From NCBI GenBank assembly GCA_030632405.1, contig DAOVUU010000211.1, forward strand, positions 1 to 5,395: a stretch of DNA of 5,395 bases, in the 5' to 3' direction. Positions 1-5,395 of the stretch are shown one piece after another; the first letter of the stretch is position 1, and each line of letters begins with the position of its first letter. The position numbers and the translations under genes were made by a program. Origin of the DNA: Desulfobulbaceae bacterium (GTDB lineage Bacteria; Desulfobacterota; Desulfobulbia; Desulfobulbales; Desulfocapsaceae). The notes beneath the pieces were generated by a model, which was not told the origin of the DNA, ran no database searches, and worked only from the letters and a program-made list of their open reading frames with translations.

Positions 1-1
1 G

Positions 2-280
2 GTATCGCAGATAATTGAACATCTGGGTCAAAAAGAATACTGGGGAAACATGCTGGACATCTTACCCGCCCTATGCGATATCAGTGAACATAGTAGTACC
101 GCAAAGCATCTCAACACCACCATAATGATGCAGGCACGCATGCAAACCCTTACAGCCAAACCTCTGCCCGGCTTTCTTTTTACAGAGGATGAGGATCAAA
201 CCGTCTCCCCGCTCCTGAACACAATTTTTAATGCAAGAGTCGATGGAAAACGCATTGAAGATATTTTGAATGGCAAATAG
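2..280 (+). CDS. C-terminal part of an unidentified protein
   Basis: An open frame enters from the left edge and ends at TAG 278-280, giving 92 residues of a protein that starts outside the window. The frame is open from base 2, so the ATG at 50 (MLDILPALCD) is more likely an internal methionine than a start: the same frame continues upstream as ...LGQKEYWGN, and no Shine-Dalgarno sequence precedes it. The fragment looks soluble and largely helical. It has no cysteine pair, no membrane segment and no catalytic motif I can name, and it ends in RIEDILNGK. I do not recognise the family. The gene converges on msrAB, with 22 nt between the stop codons, so the two are not co-transcribed. Confidence 0.6.
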   Translation, partial: VSQIIEHLGQKEYWGNMLDILPALCDISEHSSTAKHLNTTIMMQARMQTLTAKPLPGFLFTEDEDQTVSPLLNTIFNARVDGKRIEDILNGK

Positions 281-284
281 CCCG

Positions 285-320
285 CTGCCTGTGACTACCT
301 GTTTAACGAAACAGAGGCAG
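285..320. terminator. Hairpin between convergent genes, possible weak bidirectional terminator
   Basis: CTGTTT (299-304) and AAACAG (309-314) form a 6-bp stem around an AACG loop. CTGCCT (285-290) and AGGCAG (315-320) extend it by another 6 bp, leaving an 8-nt bulge at 291-298. It spans the space between the two convergent stop codons and overlaps the last codons of msrAB. Neither side has a clean T-run; on the plus strand a looser pyrimidine stretch, CCTTTCTTTTT, follows about 15 nt later. The pairing is visible in the sequence, but terminator function is inferred from position only. Confidence 0.35.
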
Positions 321-1352
321 AAACTCCTCATATCCTTTCTTTTTAAGCTTATCCACCGGAATAAAATCAAGAGAGGCAGAATTTATGCAGTACCTTAAAC
401 CGGTTGGCGCAGGACCATCATCAAAAACATGCCCCAAATGGGAGTCCCCATGAACACTGCGCACCTCTGTCCGAACCATAAAAAATTTACGATCCTTTTT
501 TTCAGCAACATTTTTATTCACCAGTGGGCGTTTAAAACTTGGCCACCCGGTCCCCGACTTGAATTTGTCAAGAGAGCTGAACAGAGGCTCACCTGAAACA
601 ATATCCACATAAATGCCCGCCTCCTTGTTATCCCAGTATTTATTGTCAAAGGGAGGCTCGGTTGCATTTTTCCGGGCTACATCATACTGCAGTTCAGTCA
701 AAGTCGAACGTAGAACGGTTTCATCAGGTCTGATGTATTTTTTCTTAACCGGTTCTTCCCCCCAGACCTTTTTTATAAACCCGGAACGCCCGGAACCAAC
801 CTTGTATGCCGAATAATGAACCACATTTTTCAGGTAGTAATCCTGGTGATACTCTTCTGCCGGATAAAAGACCTTTGCAGGCACAATAGCTGTGACAACC
901 GGACGATCAAAAACTTCTGCTGCGTCAAGTTCTTTTTTTGACTGCTCTGCAACCTCCTTTTCTTCCTGATCAGCATAAAAAATTGCCGTACGATAATGAT
1001 TGCCTCGATCTGCAAATTGACCACCATCGTCCGTCGGGTCAATCTGTCGCCAGAAGGTATCAAGCAACTCCTTATAGGTGATTATTTCAGGGTTATACAC
1101 CACTTGAACAGATTCAATATGAGACGTCATGCCACGGGAGACCTGTTCATACGTAGGATTTGCATCCTCTCCACCCGAATATCCAGCAGTAACATCAATC
1201 ACCCCTTCAAGCTGTTCAAAGGGGGGTTCCATACACCAGAAACATCCACCACCAAAAATAGCGACCCTCTTTTTCGGCGTTGACACACCCTCTGTAGCAA
1301 ACGCTGACAAAGCAAAAAACAGTACTACACTTGATATGATCAGGTATTGCAT
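303..1352 (-). CDS. msrAB: Exported MsrA-MsrB fusion, peptide methionine sulfoxide reductase
   Basis: Bifunctional enzyme of 349 residues that reduces both the S (MsrA) and R (MsrB) forms of methionine sulfoxide in proteins. Residues 1-19 form a signal-peptide-like segment ([19 protein letters not shown]) with likely cleavage after AFA, so it should act in the periplasm or at the envelope; the n-region lacks a basic residue, which is slightly atypical. The MsrA domain (about 28-185) has GGCFWCME with catalytic Cys37, and [10 protein letters not shown]. The MsrB domain (about 215-349) has [18 protein letters not shown] and RYCINSASL with catalytic Cys322. The only cysteines in the protein are 37, 40 and 322: the zinc-binding CxxC pairs of many MsrBs are absent, and the usual resolving position before GWPSF is Thr268. 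The start at 1352 is chosen because AAGGAG lies 6 nt upstream; a GTG at 1382 would add 10 residues without a ribosome binding site. It is divergent from pyrG. Confidence 0.95.
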   Translation of the reverse strand: MQYLIISSVVLFFALSAFATEGVSTPKKRVAIFGGGCFWCMEPPFEQLEGVIDVTAGYSGGEDANPTYEQVSRGMTSHIESVQVVYNPEIITYKELLDTFWRQIDPTDDGGQFADRGNHYRTAIFYADQEEKEVAEQSKKELDAAEVFDRPVVTAIVPAKVFYPAEEYHQDYYLKNVVHYSAYKVGSGRSGFIKKVWGEEPVKKKYIRPDETVLRSTLTELQYDVARKNATEPPFDNKYWDNKEAGIYVDIVSGEPLFSSLDKFKSGTGWPSFKRPLVNKNVAEKKDRKFFMVRTEVRSVHGDSHLGHVFDDGPAPTGLRYCINSASLDFIPVDKLKKKGYEEFLPLFR

Positions 1353-1358
1353 ATATCT

Positions 1359-1364
1359 CTCCTT
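1359..1364 (-). promoter_or_regulatory. Ribosome binding site of msrAB
   Basis: On the minus strand this reads AAGGAG, followed by six bases and then ATG at 1352-1350. It fixes the msrAB start at the methionine that opens the signal peptide. The upstream GTG at 1382, which would extend the frame by ten residues, has no comparable site. Confidence 0.8.
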
Positions 1365-1421
1365 ACTTAATGATAAACTCACAAAAAGGTTACTCGAAAT
1401 CTACGCTTATCGGAATCCTTA

Positions 1422-1550
1422 GATGGCTAAGTAAAAAAGTTTGATATATAAGGCGTAGTGTTTTTTACAGGTACTCGACAATACGTGTGGTATGTCGAGT
1501 GTCTGTAAAAAACCTACAACGCAGTAGATCGAGCTTTTTACGACGCCATC
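1422..1550. repeat. Long imperfect palindrome, candidate MITE or repeated extragenic element
   Basis: Two arms of about 59 nt (1422-1480) and 58 nt (1493-1550) are inverted copies of each other around a 12-nt centre. The outer ends are GATGGC and GCCATC, followed inward by GTAAAAA and TTTTTAC, then a diverged middle. The inner 21-bp core is 1460-1480 against 1493-1513. In plus-strand RNA this core pairs completely, including two adjacent G-U pairs (1471-1502 and 1472-1501), and TAC/GTA (1482-1484, 1490-1492) can extend it to a GTGTG loop. About two thirds of arm positions match overall, with one gap. CTTA occurs just outside the left end (1418-1421) and one base outside the right end (1552-1555), which could be a short target duplication. 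It encodes nothing and lies between divergent genes. The palindrome is visible in the sequence; the mobile-element origin is inferred. Confidence 0.7.
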
Positions 1551-1561
1551 ACTTAATAAGT
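1551..1561. repeat. Short palindrome directly beside the large element
   Basis: ACTTA A TAAGT has perfect 5-bp arms around one base and abuts the right end of the large palindrome. It could be a small protein-binding site or part of the insertion boundary. With arms this short it may also be chance in AT-rich sequence. Confidence 0.3.
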
Positions 1562-1591
1562 ATTCTCATTTAATATTAAGAAGAAGATACT
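1559..1591. promoter_or_regulatory. Dyad upstream of pyrG, possible operator
   Basis: A perfect 10-bp palindrome TTAATATTAA (1570-1579) sits at the centre of a wider symmetry in which AGTAT (1559-1563) mirrors ATACT (1587-1591). TCTC and GAAGA between them pair imperfectly with a one-base offset. It lies 20 to 50 nt before the AAGGAG at 1610, where an operator for the pyrG operon would be expected. TAATAT (1571-1576) could also serve as a -10 box, but I see no convincing -35. The symmetry is seen in the sequence; binding is inferred, and no regulator is named. Confidence 0.35.
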
Positions 1592-1609
1592 CACTGCCTC
1601 ATTTCAATC

Positions 1610-1615
1610 AAGGAG
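1610..1615 (+). promoter_or_regulatory. Shine-Dalgarno AAGGAG before TTG codons in frame with pyrG
   Basis: AAGGAG is the best ribosome binding sequence upstream of pyrG. It sits five bases before a TTG at 1621 (two bases before another TTG at 1618). Both are in frame with pyrG with no stop between, so initiation at 1621 would give CTP synthase a 40-residue, basic, poorly ordered-looking N-terminal extension. The homology-based start at 1741 has no comparable site. Confidence 0.45.
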
Positions 1616-1704
1616 AATTGTTGCAACATCAAACAAAACACCACTTACAGGTTAGAAAAAAGCAAATCACTCCTTTTTTTTCTGCGAAACAGGTTAATTT
1701 TCTG

Positions 1705-1733
1705 TTTCATAATCAGCACTCGATTGCTATAGT
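1705..1733 (+). promoter_or_regulatory. Possible promoter giving a leaderless pyrG transcript
   Basis: TATAGT at 1728-1733 resembles a -10 box, and a weak TTTCAT lies 17 bases upstream at 1705-1710 in the -35 position. Transcription would then begin about seven bases past the -10 box, at or next to the ATG at 1741. That would explain why this ATG lacks a Shine-Dalgarno sequence. The -35 match is poor and such hexamers are common in AT-rich DNA, so this is only a candidate. Confidence 0.22.
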
Positions 1734-1740
1734 GGCCAGC

Positions 1741-3399
1741 ATGAAAAAAACAAAGAATACAAAACGGACCAAATTTATTTTTGTCACCGGTGGTGTCCTC
1801 TCTTCTCTGGGGAAAGGATTAGCGTCGGCTGCCATTGGAGCCCTGCTTGAAAGCCGGGGTCTCACTGTCACCTTTCAAAAACTCGACCCCTATATCAATG
1901 TCGATCCGGGAACGATGAACCCCTTCCAGCATGGCGAGGTTTATGTGACCGATGATGGCGCCGAGACCGACCTCGATATGGGCCATTATGAGCGCTATAC
2001 GAACGCCGTTATGGCCCAGAAAAACAACTACACCTCCGGGCGTATTTATTACTCCGTAATCACAAAGGAAAGACGGGGTGAATACCTGGGAGGAACGGTA
2101 CAGGTCATCCCCCATATAACCGATGAAATAAAAGCTGCAGTTGTACAGCTTGACGGCAGTGCTGATGTTGCCATCATCGAAATCGGCGGTACGGTTGGGG
2201 ATATCGAGGGATTACCTTTTATTGAGGCTATTCGCCAGCTGCGGGGCGACCTTGGCAAAGAATACTCACTCTTTATCCACCTTACCCTGGTGCCCTACAT
2301 AAAAACCGCAGGAGAGGTAAAGACCAAACCTACCCAGCATTCTGTCAGAGAATTAAGGGCAGATGGCATTCAACCTGATATCCTGGTCTGTAGAACAGAG
2401 GTTCCCCTTGAAGACAGTCTGAAAAAGAAAATATCTCTGTTCTGTAACGTCCCGCCGGATGCCGTTATTACAGCAATTGATGTGGATACCATCTATGAGT
2501 TGCCGCTCCATCTGCACAGAGAAGGACTGGACAGCAAGATTCTGGAACTGCTCAACATATGGACTGGCCAACCGAATATCAAACCGTGGGAAGATTTGGT
2601 TCACAATATCCAGAACCCGACAAATGAAGTGACTATTGCTATTACGGGAAAATACGTCGACCTTACCGAATCCTACAAAAGCCTGCACGAAGCGCTGGTT
2701 CATGGTGGACTTGCCAACGGAACCAAGGTCAACCTCGTATACATCAGCGCAGAAGAACTTGAGTCATGTGATGCACCAAGCCTTCTTAAGGGATGTGACG
2801 GCATACTGGTTCCAGGTGGATTTGGTGTAAGAGGGGCTGAAGGTAAGATAAAGGCGATCAATTACGCCCGGGAAAACAAGATTCCATTTTTTGGTATCTG
2901 CCTCGGCATGCAGCTTGCTGTGGCTGAGTTCGCCAGAAACGTGCTGGGATTATCGAAAGCACATTCAATAGAGATGAATGAACAGACCCCCGATCCGGTC
3001 ATATACCTGATCAAAGAGTGGTTTGACTACAGAACCAATGAGATGCAGGTTCGTGATGAGGAATCGGATATGGGCGGTACACTGCGCCTTGGCGCCTACC
3101 CCTGCGTGCTGAAAAAAGACACTAATAGTTTTCAGGCCTACGGGATGAAAGAGATTTCTGAGCGCCACCGTCACCGTTATGAATTTAACAATGACTACCG
3201 TCAGCAGTTCGAAGAAAACGGTCTCGTCATTTCCGGAACATCTCCCGATAACAACCTCGTCGAAATTGTTGAAATTAAAGACCACCCGTGGTTTCTCGGC
3301 TGTCAGTTCCACCCGGAATTTAAATCCAAACCGATGAAGCCCCATCCACTCTTTAGAGATTTCATAAGCGCAGCACTGAAAAAAAAGCAAAACGGATAA
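1741..3399 (+). CDS. pyrG: CTP synthase (glutamine-hydrolysing)
   Basis: Makes CTP from UTP, ATP and glutamine in the cytoplasm, the last step of pyrimidine nucleotide synthesis. From this ATG the protein has 552 residues, close to the family's usual 530-550. The N-terminal synthetase domain (about 12-280) has the nucleotide-binding [11 protein letters not shown] (16-26), [13 protein letters not shown] (49-61), the Mg-binding DDGAETDLD region (71-79) and [12 protein letters not shown]. The C-terminal class I glutamine amidotransferase domain has the nucleophile Cys387 in GICLGMQ and the His524/Glu526 pair in CQFHPEF. All expected catalytic residues are present. The start is uncertain: this ATG fits homologues but has no Shine-Dalgarno sequence, GTG 1732 is in frame, and TTG 1621 has a good site and would add 40 residues. 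It is first gene of the operon, 10 nt before kdsA, and supplies the CTP used to activate Kdo. An A8 run lies near the 3' end (3379-3386). Confidence 0.97.
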   Translation: MKKTKNTKRTKFIFVTGGVLSSLGKGLASAAIGALLESRGLTVTFQKLDPYINVDPGTMNPFQHGEVYVTDDGAETDLDMGHYERYTNAVMAQKNNYTSGRIYYSVITKERRGEYLGGTVQVIPHITDEIKAAVVQLDGSADVAIIEIGGTVGDIEGLPFIEAIRQLRGDLGKEYSLFIHLTLVPYIKTAGEVKTKPTQHSVRELRADGIQPDILVCRTEVPLEDSLKKKISLFCNVPPDAVITAIDVDTIYELPLHLHREGLDSKILELLNIWTGQPNIKPWEDLVHNIQNPTNEVTIAITGKYVDLTESYKSLHEALVHGGLANGTKVNLVYISAEELESCDAPSLLKGCDGILVPGGFGVRGAEGKIKAINYARENKIPFFGICLGMQLAVAEFARNVLGLSKAHSIEMNEQTPDPVIYLIKEWFDYRTNEMQVRDEESDMGGTLRLGAYPCVLKKDTNSFQAYGMKEISERHRHRYEFNNDYRQQFEENGLVISGTSPDNNLVEIVEIKDHPWFLGCQFHPEFKSKPMKPHPLFRDFISAALKKKQNG

Positions 3400-3409
3400 C
3401 AAGGTAAAT

Positions 3410-4249
3410 ATGATGCAGGGAATGACAGTTTCCATCGACTCCCCCTCCGGTCATCCTGTAGCGGTTGGCAGTGACCGGCCGCTCCTGCTCATAGGCGGTC
3501 CCTGCGCCCTCGAATCTGAAGACCTGGCCCGTGAAGTTGCTGAAACAATGTTGGAAATCTGCGATCGACTCAAGATTTCCTACGTTTTCAAGGCATCCTT
3601 CGACAAAGCAAACCGCACGTCACTCTCTGCCTACCGAGGCCCCGGCCTTAAAAGAGGACTCTCAACCCTGGCAAAGATCAGGCAGGAACTGCAGGTCCCT
3701 GTTATCTCCGACATACACGATGTAAGTCAGGTAGAGGCAGCTGCAGAGGTACTGGATATTATCCAGATCCCCGCGTTTCTCTGCCGGCAGACCGATCTCC
3801 TTACAGCAGCTGCACGCACTGGAAAAACAATTAATGTAAAGAAGGGACAGTTTGTATCTCCCTGGGACATGAAATATGTTGTGGATAAAATGCGGGGAGC
3901 AGGAGGTAAAAAAATAATGCTGGTGGAACGTGGCGCAAGTTTTGGTTACAACAATCTTGTCGTGGACATGCGTTCTCTGCCGATCATGCGATCCCTCGGA
4001 TGCCCCGTTATTTTCGACGCCACCCACTCCGTTCAACTCCCCGGTGGAACCGGTGGGTCTTCCGGCGGCCAGCGTGAATTCATTGAACCTCTTGCCAGGG
4101 CTGCAACCGCTGCAGGAATCGACGGCCTGTTCATGGAAATCCACCCGAACCCGGACAAAGCCCTGTGTGATGGCCCCAACTCCATCCCCCTTGGCGAGAT
4201 TGAACAATTATTAGAAAAAATCGTTCATATTCGTGAAGTTGTCGTTTAA
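3410..4249 (+). CDS. kdsA: 3-deoxy-8-phosphooctulonate synthase (Kdo-8-P synthase), metal-dependent type
   Basis: Condenses phosphoenolpyruvate with arabinose 5-phosphate to Kdo-8-phosphate, the committed step to the Kdo sugar of the LPS inner core, in the cytoplasm. The 279 residues match the usual family length and form one TIM-barrel domain. Visible motifs are GGPCALES (29-36), [39 protein letters not shown] and [17 protein letters not shown] (242-258). Cys32, His206, Glu243 and Asp254 match the metal ligands of the metal-dependent class; the metal-independent class (E. coli) has Asn in place of the first cysteine. The CDGPN motif also fits this class. Possible starts are ATG 3410, 3413 and 3422. 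AAGGT at 3401-3405 lies 4 and 7 nt before the first two, so 3413 is about as likely as 3410. It lies 10 nt after pyrG and 2 nt before kdsC. Confidence 0.97.
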   Translation: MMQGMTVSIDSPSGHPVAVGSDRPLLLIGGPCALESEDLAREVAETMLEICDRLKISYVFKASFDKANRTSLSAYRGPGLKRGLSTLAKIRQELQVPVISDIHDVSQVEAAAEVLDIIQIPAFLCRQTDLLTAAARTGKTINVKKGQFVSPWDMKYVVDKMRGAGGKKIMLVERGASFGYNNLVVDMRSLPIMRSLGCPVIFDATHSVQLPGGTGGSSGGQREFIEPLARAATAAGIDGLFMEIHPNPDKALCDGPNSIPLGEIEQLLEKIVHIREVVV

Positions 4250-4251
4250 TT

Positions 4252-4815
4252 ATGTCTGATCGCCTCCCCCAGCAGATATCAGCAGACCGAAAACAGGCCC
4301 TGGCCAGGGCGAAAAAGATCAAACTTCTTCTCCTCGATGTCGATGGAGTTCTCACCGATGGTACCCTTGTCTATACCGGCAGTAACGAAGAGAGCAAATC
4401 TTTCCATACCCAGGATGGATTTGGCATCCGCCTTCTCCAGAAAACAGGAATTGATGTGGGGATAATTACTGCCAGAAAATCGCTTGTGGTTCAGCGGCGC
4501 GCAACAGAACTTAAAATGGGTTACATCTATCAGGGCGTTGCCAATAAAATGACAGCGTTTAACGAGATTATGAAAACCTCAGGCCTTAAACCCTTTGAGG
4601 TCGCCTATATGGGAGATGACTGGCTTGACCTTACTATTCTTCAGCACGTCGGCTTAGCTGTCGCTCCGGCAAATGGTGTACCTGAGGTCAGGGAAGTTGC
4701 ACATTATGTTACGGACATGCCGGGGGGCCATGGAGCAGTTCGAGATTGCTGCAACCTCATTATTGAGGCGAAAAAACTGCTTAAATATCTTCTTCAAGAA
4801 TACAGGATCAGATGA
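4252..4815 (+). CDS. kdsC: Kdo-8-phosphate phosphatase, HAD family
   Basis: Removes phosphate from Kdo-8-P, the product of KdsA, to release Kdo in the cytoplasm. The 187-residue length is typical of KdsC (YrbI), a HAD enzyme without a cap domain that works as a tetramer in characterised relatives. HAD motif I is DVDGVLTDG with nucleophile Asp29 and acid/base Asp31. Motif II is ITAR, the conserved lysine is in ANKMTAF, and motif IV is GDDWLDL. The C-terminal GGHGAVRD matches the family's conserved tail, which reaches the neighbouring active site. ATG 4252 begins two bases after the kdsA stop and has no strong Shine-Dalgarno sequence, so translation is probably coupled to kdsA. Its stop overlaps the start of lptC. 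Confidence 0.95.
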   Translation: MSDRLPQQISADRKQALARAKKIKLLLLDVDGVLTDGTLVYTGSNEESKSFHTQDGFGIRLLQKTGIDVGIITARKSLVVQRRATELKMGYIYQGVANKMTAFNEIMKTSGLKPFEVAYMGDDWLDLTILQHVGLAVAPANGVPEVREVAHYVTDMPGGHGAVRDCCNLIIEAKKLLKYLLQEYRIR

Positions 4816-5395
4816 AACTGCACCGCAACACGGTCTGGCTCGTACCACTTCTCCTGATCCTCTCCTTTCCTCTCTGGCGTTCCCCCGTCGGCTCTTTTCT
4901 CACTCCAAGAGGGGGAATTGATCATAAAATCCAAACCCAGCCCCCCGGCAACAACAATTTTAATATGGACAGTGTTAAGATCCTGCAGAGTCAAAAGGGG
5001 AGGAAAACCGCATTAATCCGAGCCCGGTCGGCCCGTACCGATGAAACCCCTGATCTCCTGGTCCTCGAAACCGTTGATGCGGAGCTGTTTGATGAGGATG
5101 GTAATATTACTCACATCATTTCCGACAGCGGAAAATACAATATAGCCACCAAGGTCTTGATACTTATCGACGATGTGGTGGTAAGCAAGACCCATGACAA
5201 ACAACTTCTGTACACTGACCTGCTCTACTACGACAGTGTTAAACGGACGGTCCATTGTCCCGGAAAAACACGGCTTATTGGAGAAGGTGTGAGGGTCGAT
5301 GGTGGAAGCCTGGATTACTCAATAAATACATCAAAATACGAAATCGGGGGCAGGGTCCATGTGGTGCTGAAAGGATTCAGCGCACCCGCCGGCAC
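4812..5395 (+). CDS. lptC: LPS export protein LptC, cut off by the window end
   Basis: The frame opens with ATG 4812 inside the ATGA that ends kdsC and stays open to the last base, giving at least 194 residues. AGGA at 4804-4807 lies four bases upstream. The N-terminus is MKLHRNT followed by one hydrophobic segment (about residues 8-22, VWLVPLLLILSFPLW), a typical inner-membrane anchor. The rest is a periplasmic domain of alternating beta strands, with stretches such as VDAELFDEDGNITHIISDSG and LLYTDLLYYDS as expected for LptC/LptA-type beta-jellyroll domains. LptC receives LPS from the LptBFG transporter and passes it to LptA. Family members are about 190 residues, so the stop should be just past the edge. 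The call rests on layout and position after kdsC more than on sequence motifs, since the family is poorly conserved; lptA and lptB would be expected next. Confidence 0.85.
   Translation, partial: MKLHRNTVWLVPLLLILSFPLWRSPVGSFLTPRGGIDHKIQTQPPGNNNFNMDSVKILQSQKGRKTALIRARSARTDETPDLLVLETVDAELFDEDGNITHIISDSGKYNIATKVLILIDDVVVSKTHDKQLLYTDLLYYDSVKRTVHCPGKTRLIGEGVRVDGGSLDYSINTSKYEIGGRVHVVLKGFSAPAG

Noticed and set aside
996..1422. Plus-strand open frames of about 95 codons opposite the start of msrAB
   Set aside because: They overlap the strongly conserved MsrA domain and its signal peptide, so they are antisense shadows.
1422..1550. Large palindrome read as an ordinary intrinsic terminator
   Set aside because: The flanking genes are transcribed away from it, and the symmetry extends far beyond a terminator stem to matched GATGGC ends.
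3379..3386. A8 run near the end of pyrG as a programmed frameshift site
   Set aside because: It is six codons before the stop in a lysine-rich tail, with no downstream structure or useful alternative frame seen.
2965..3435. 156-codon minus-strand open frame opposite the end of pyrG
   Set aside because: It overlaps the conserved glutaminase domain of pyrG on the other strand and resembles no family I know.
4037..4072. GGTGG/CCGG repeats inside kdsA
   Set aside because: They encode the glycine-rich [11 protein letters not shown] stretch that is normal for KdsA; this is coding bias rather than a separate element.
3662..4207. 181-codon minus-strand open frame opposite kdsA
   Set aside because: It lies wholly inside kdsA, has no ribosome binding site, and has a composition expected of an antisense shadow.
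1..5395. CRISPR array, tRNA, rRNA, defence or phage genes
   Set aside because: No spaced direct repeats, cloverleaf, rRNA-like stretch or such proteins are visible anywhere in the window.

Overview
The window looks like an ordinary housekeeping stretch of a Gram-negative chromosome. The organism makes Kdo-containing lipopolysaccharide (kdsA, kdsC and lptC are present). The gene order pyrG-kdsA-kdsC-lptC, the mid-range base composition and the metal-dependent type of KdsA suggest a deltaproteobacterium in the broad sense (Desulfobacterota, perhaps Desulfobulbales-like). That placement is inferred from gene order and protein style, not from a marker search.

Layout: positions 2-280 (+) hold the last 92 codons of a gene I cannot identify. 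It converges on a methionine sulfoxide reductase MsrA-MsrB fusion on the minus strand (303-1352) that carries a signal peptide. A gene-free gap of about 390 bases (1353-1740) follows, between divergently transcribed msrAB and pyrG. It holds a long imperfect palindrome (1422-1550), a smaller dyad (1559-1591), and a stretch that could be an N-terminal extension or leader of pyrG. From 1741 to the window end there is a tight plus-strand operon: pyrG (CTP synthase), kdsA (Kdo-8-phosphate synthase), kdsC (Kdo-8-phosphate phosphatase) and lptC (LPS export protein, running off the end). Junctions are 10 nt, 2 nt and a 4-nt ATGA overlap.

The operon makes functional sense. KdsA and KdsC make and dephosphorylate Kdo-8-P, PyrG supplies the CTP needed to activate Kdo as CMP-Kdo, and LptC helps move finished LPS from the inner membrane to the outer membrane. 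MsrAB is a separate transcription unit that probably repairs oxidised methionine in exported proteins.

I found no clear undescribed system. The item most worth following up is the 129-bp palindromic element in the msrAB-pyrG gap. It lies between divergent promoters, where a terminator is not expected, and looks like a miniature mobile or repeated extragenic element. The second is the unresolved start of pyrG, where the best Shine-Dalgarno sequence lies 120 nt upstream of the start implied by homology.
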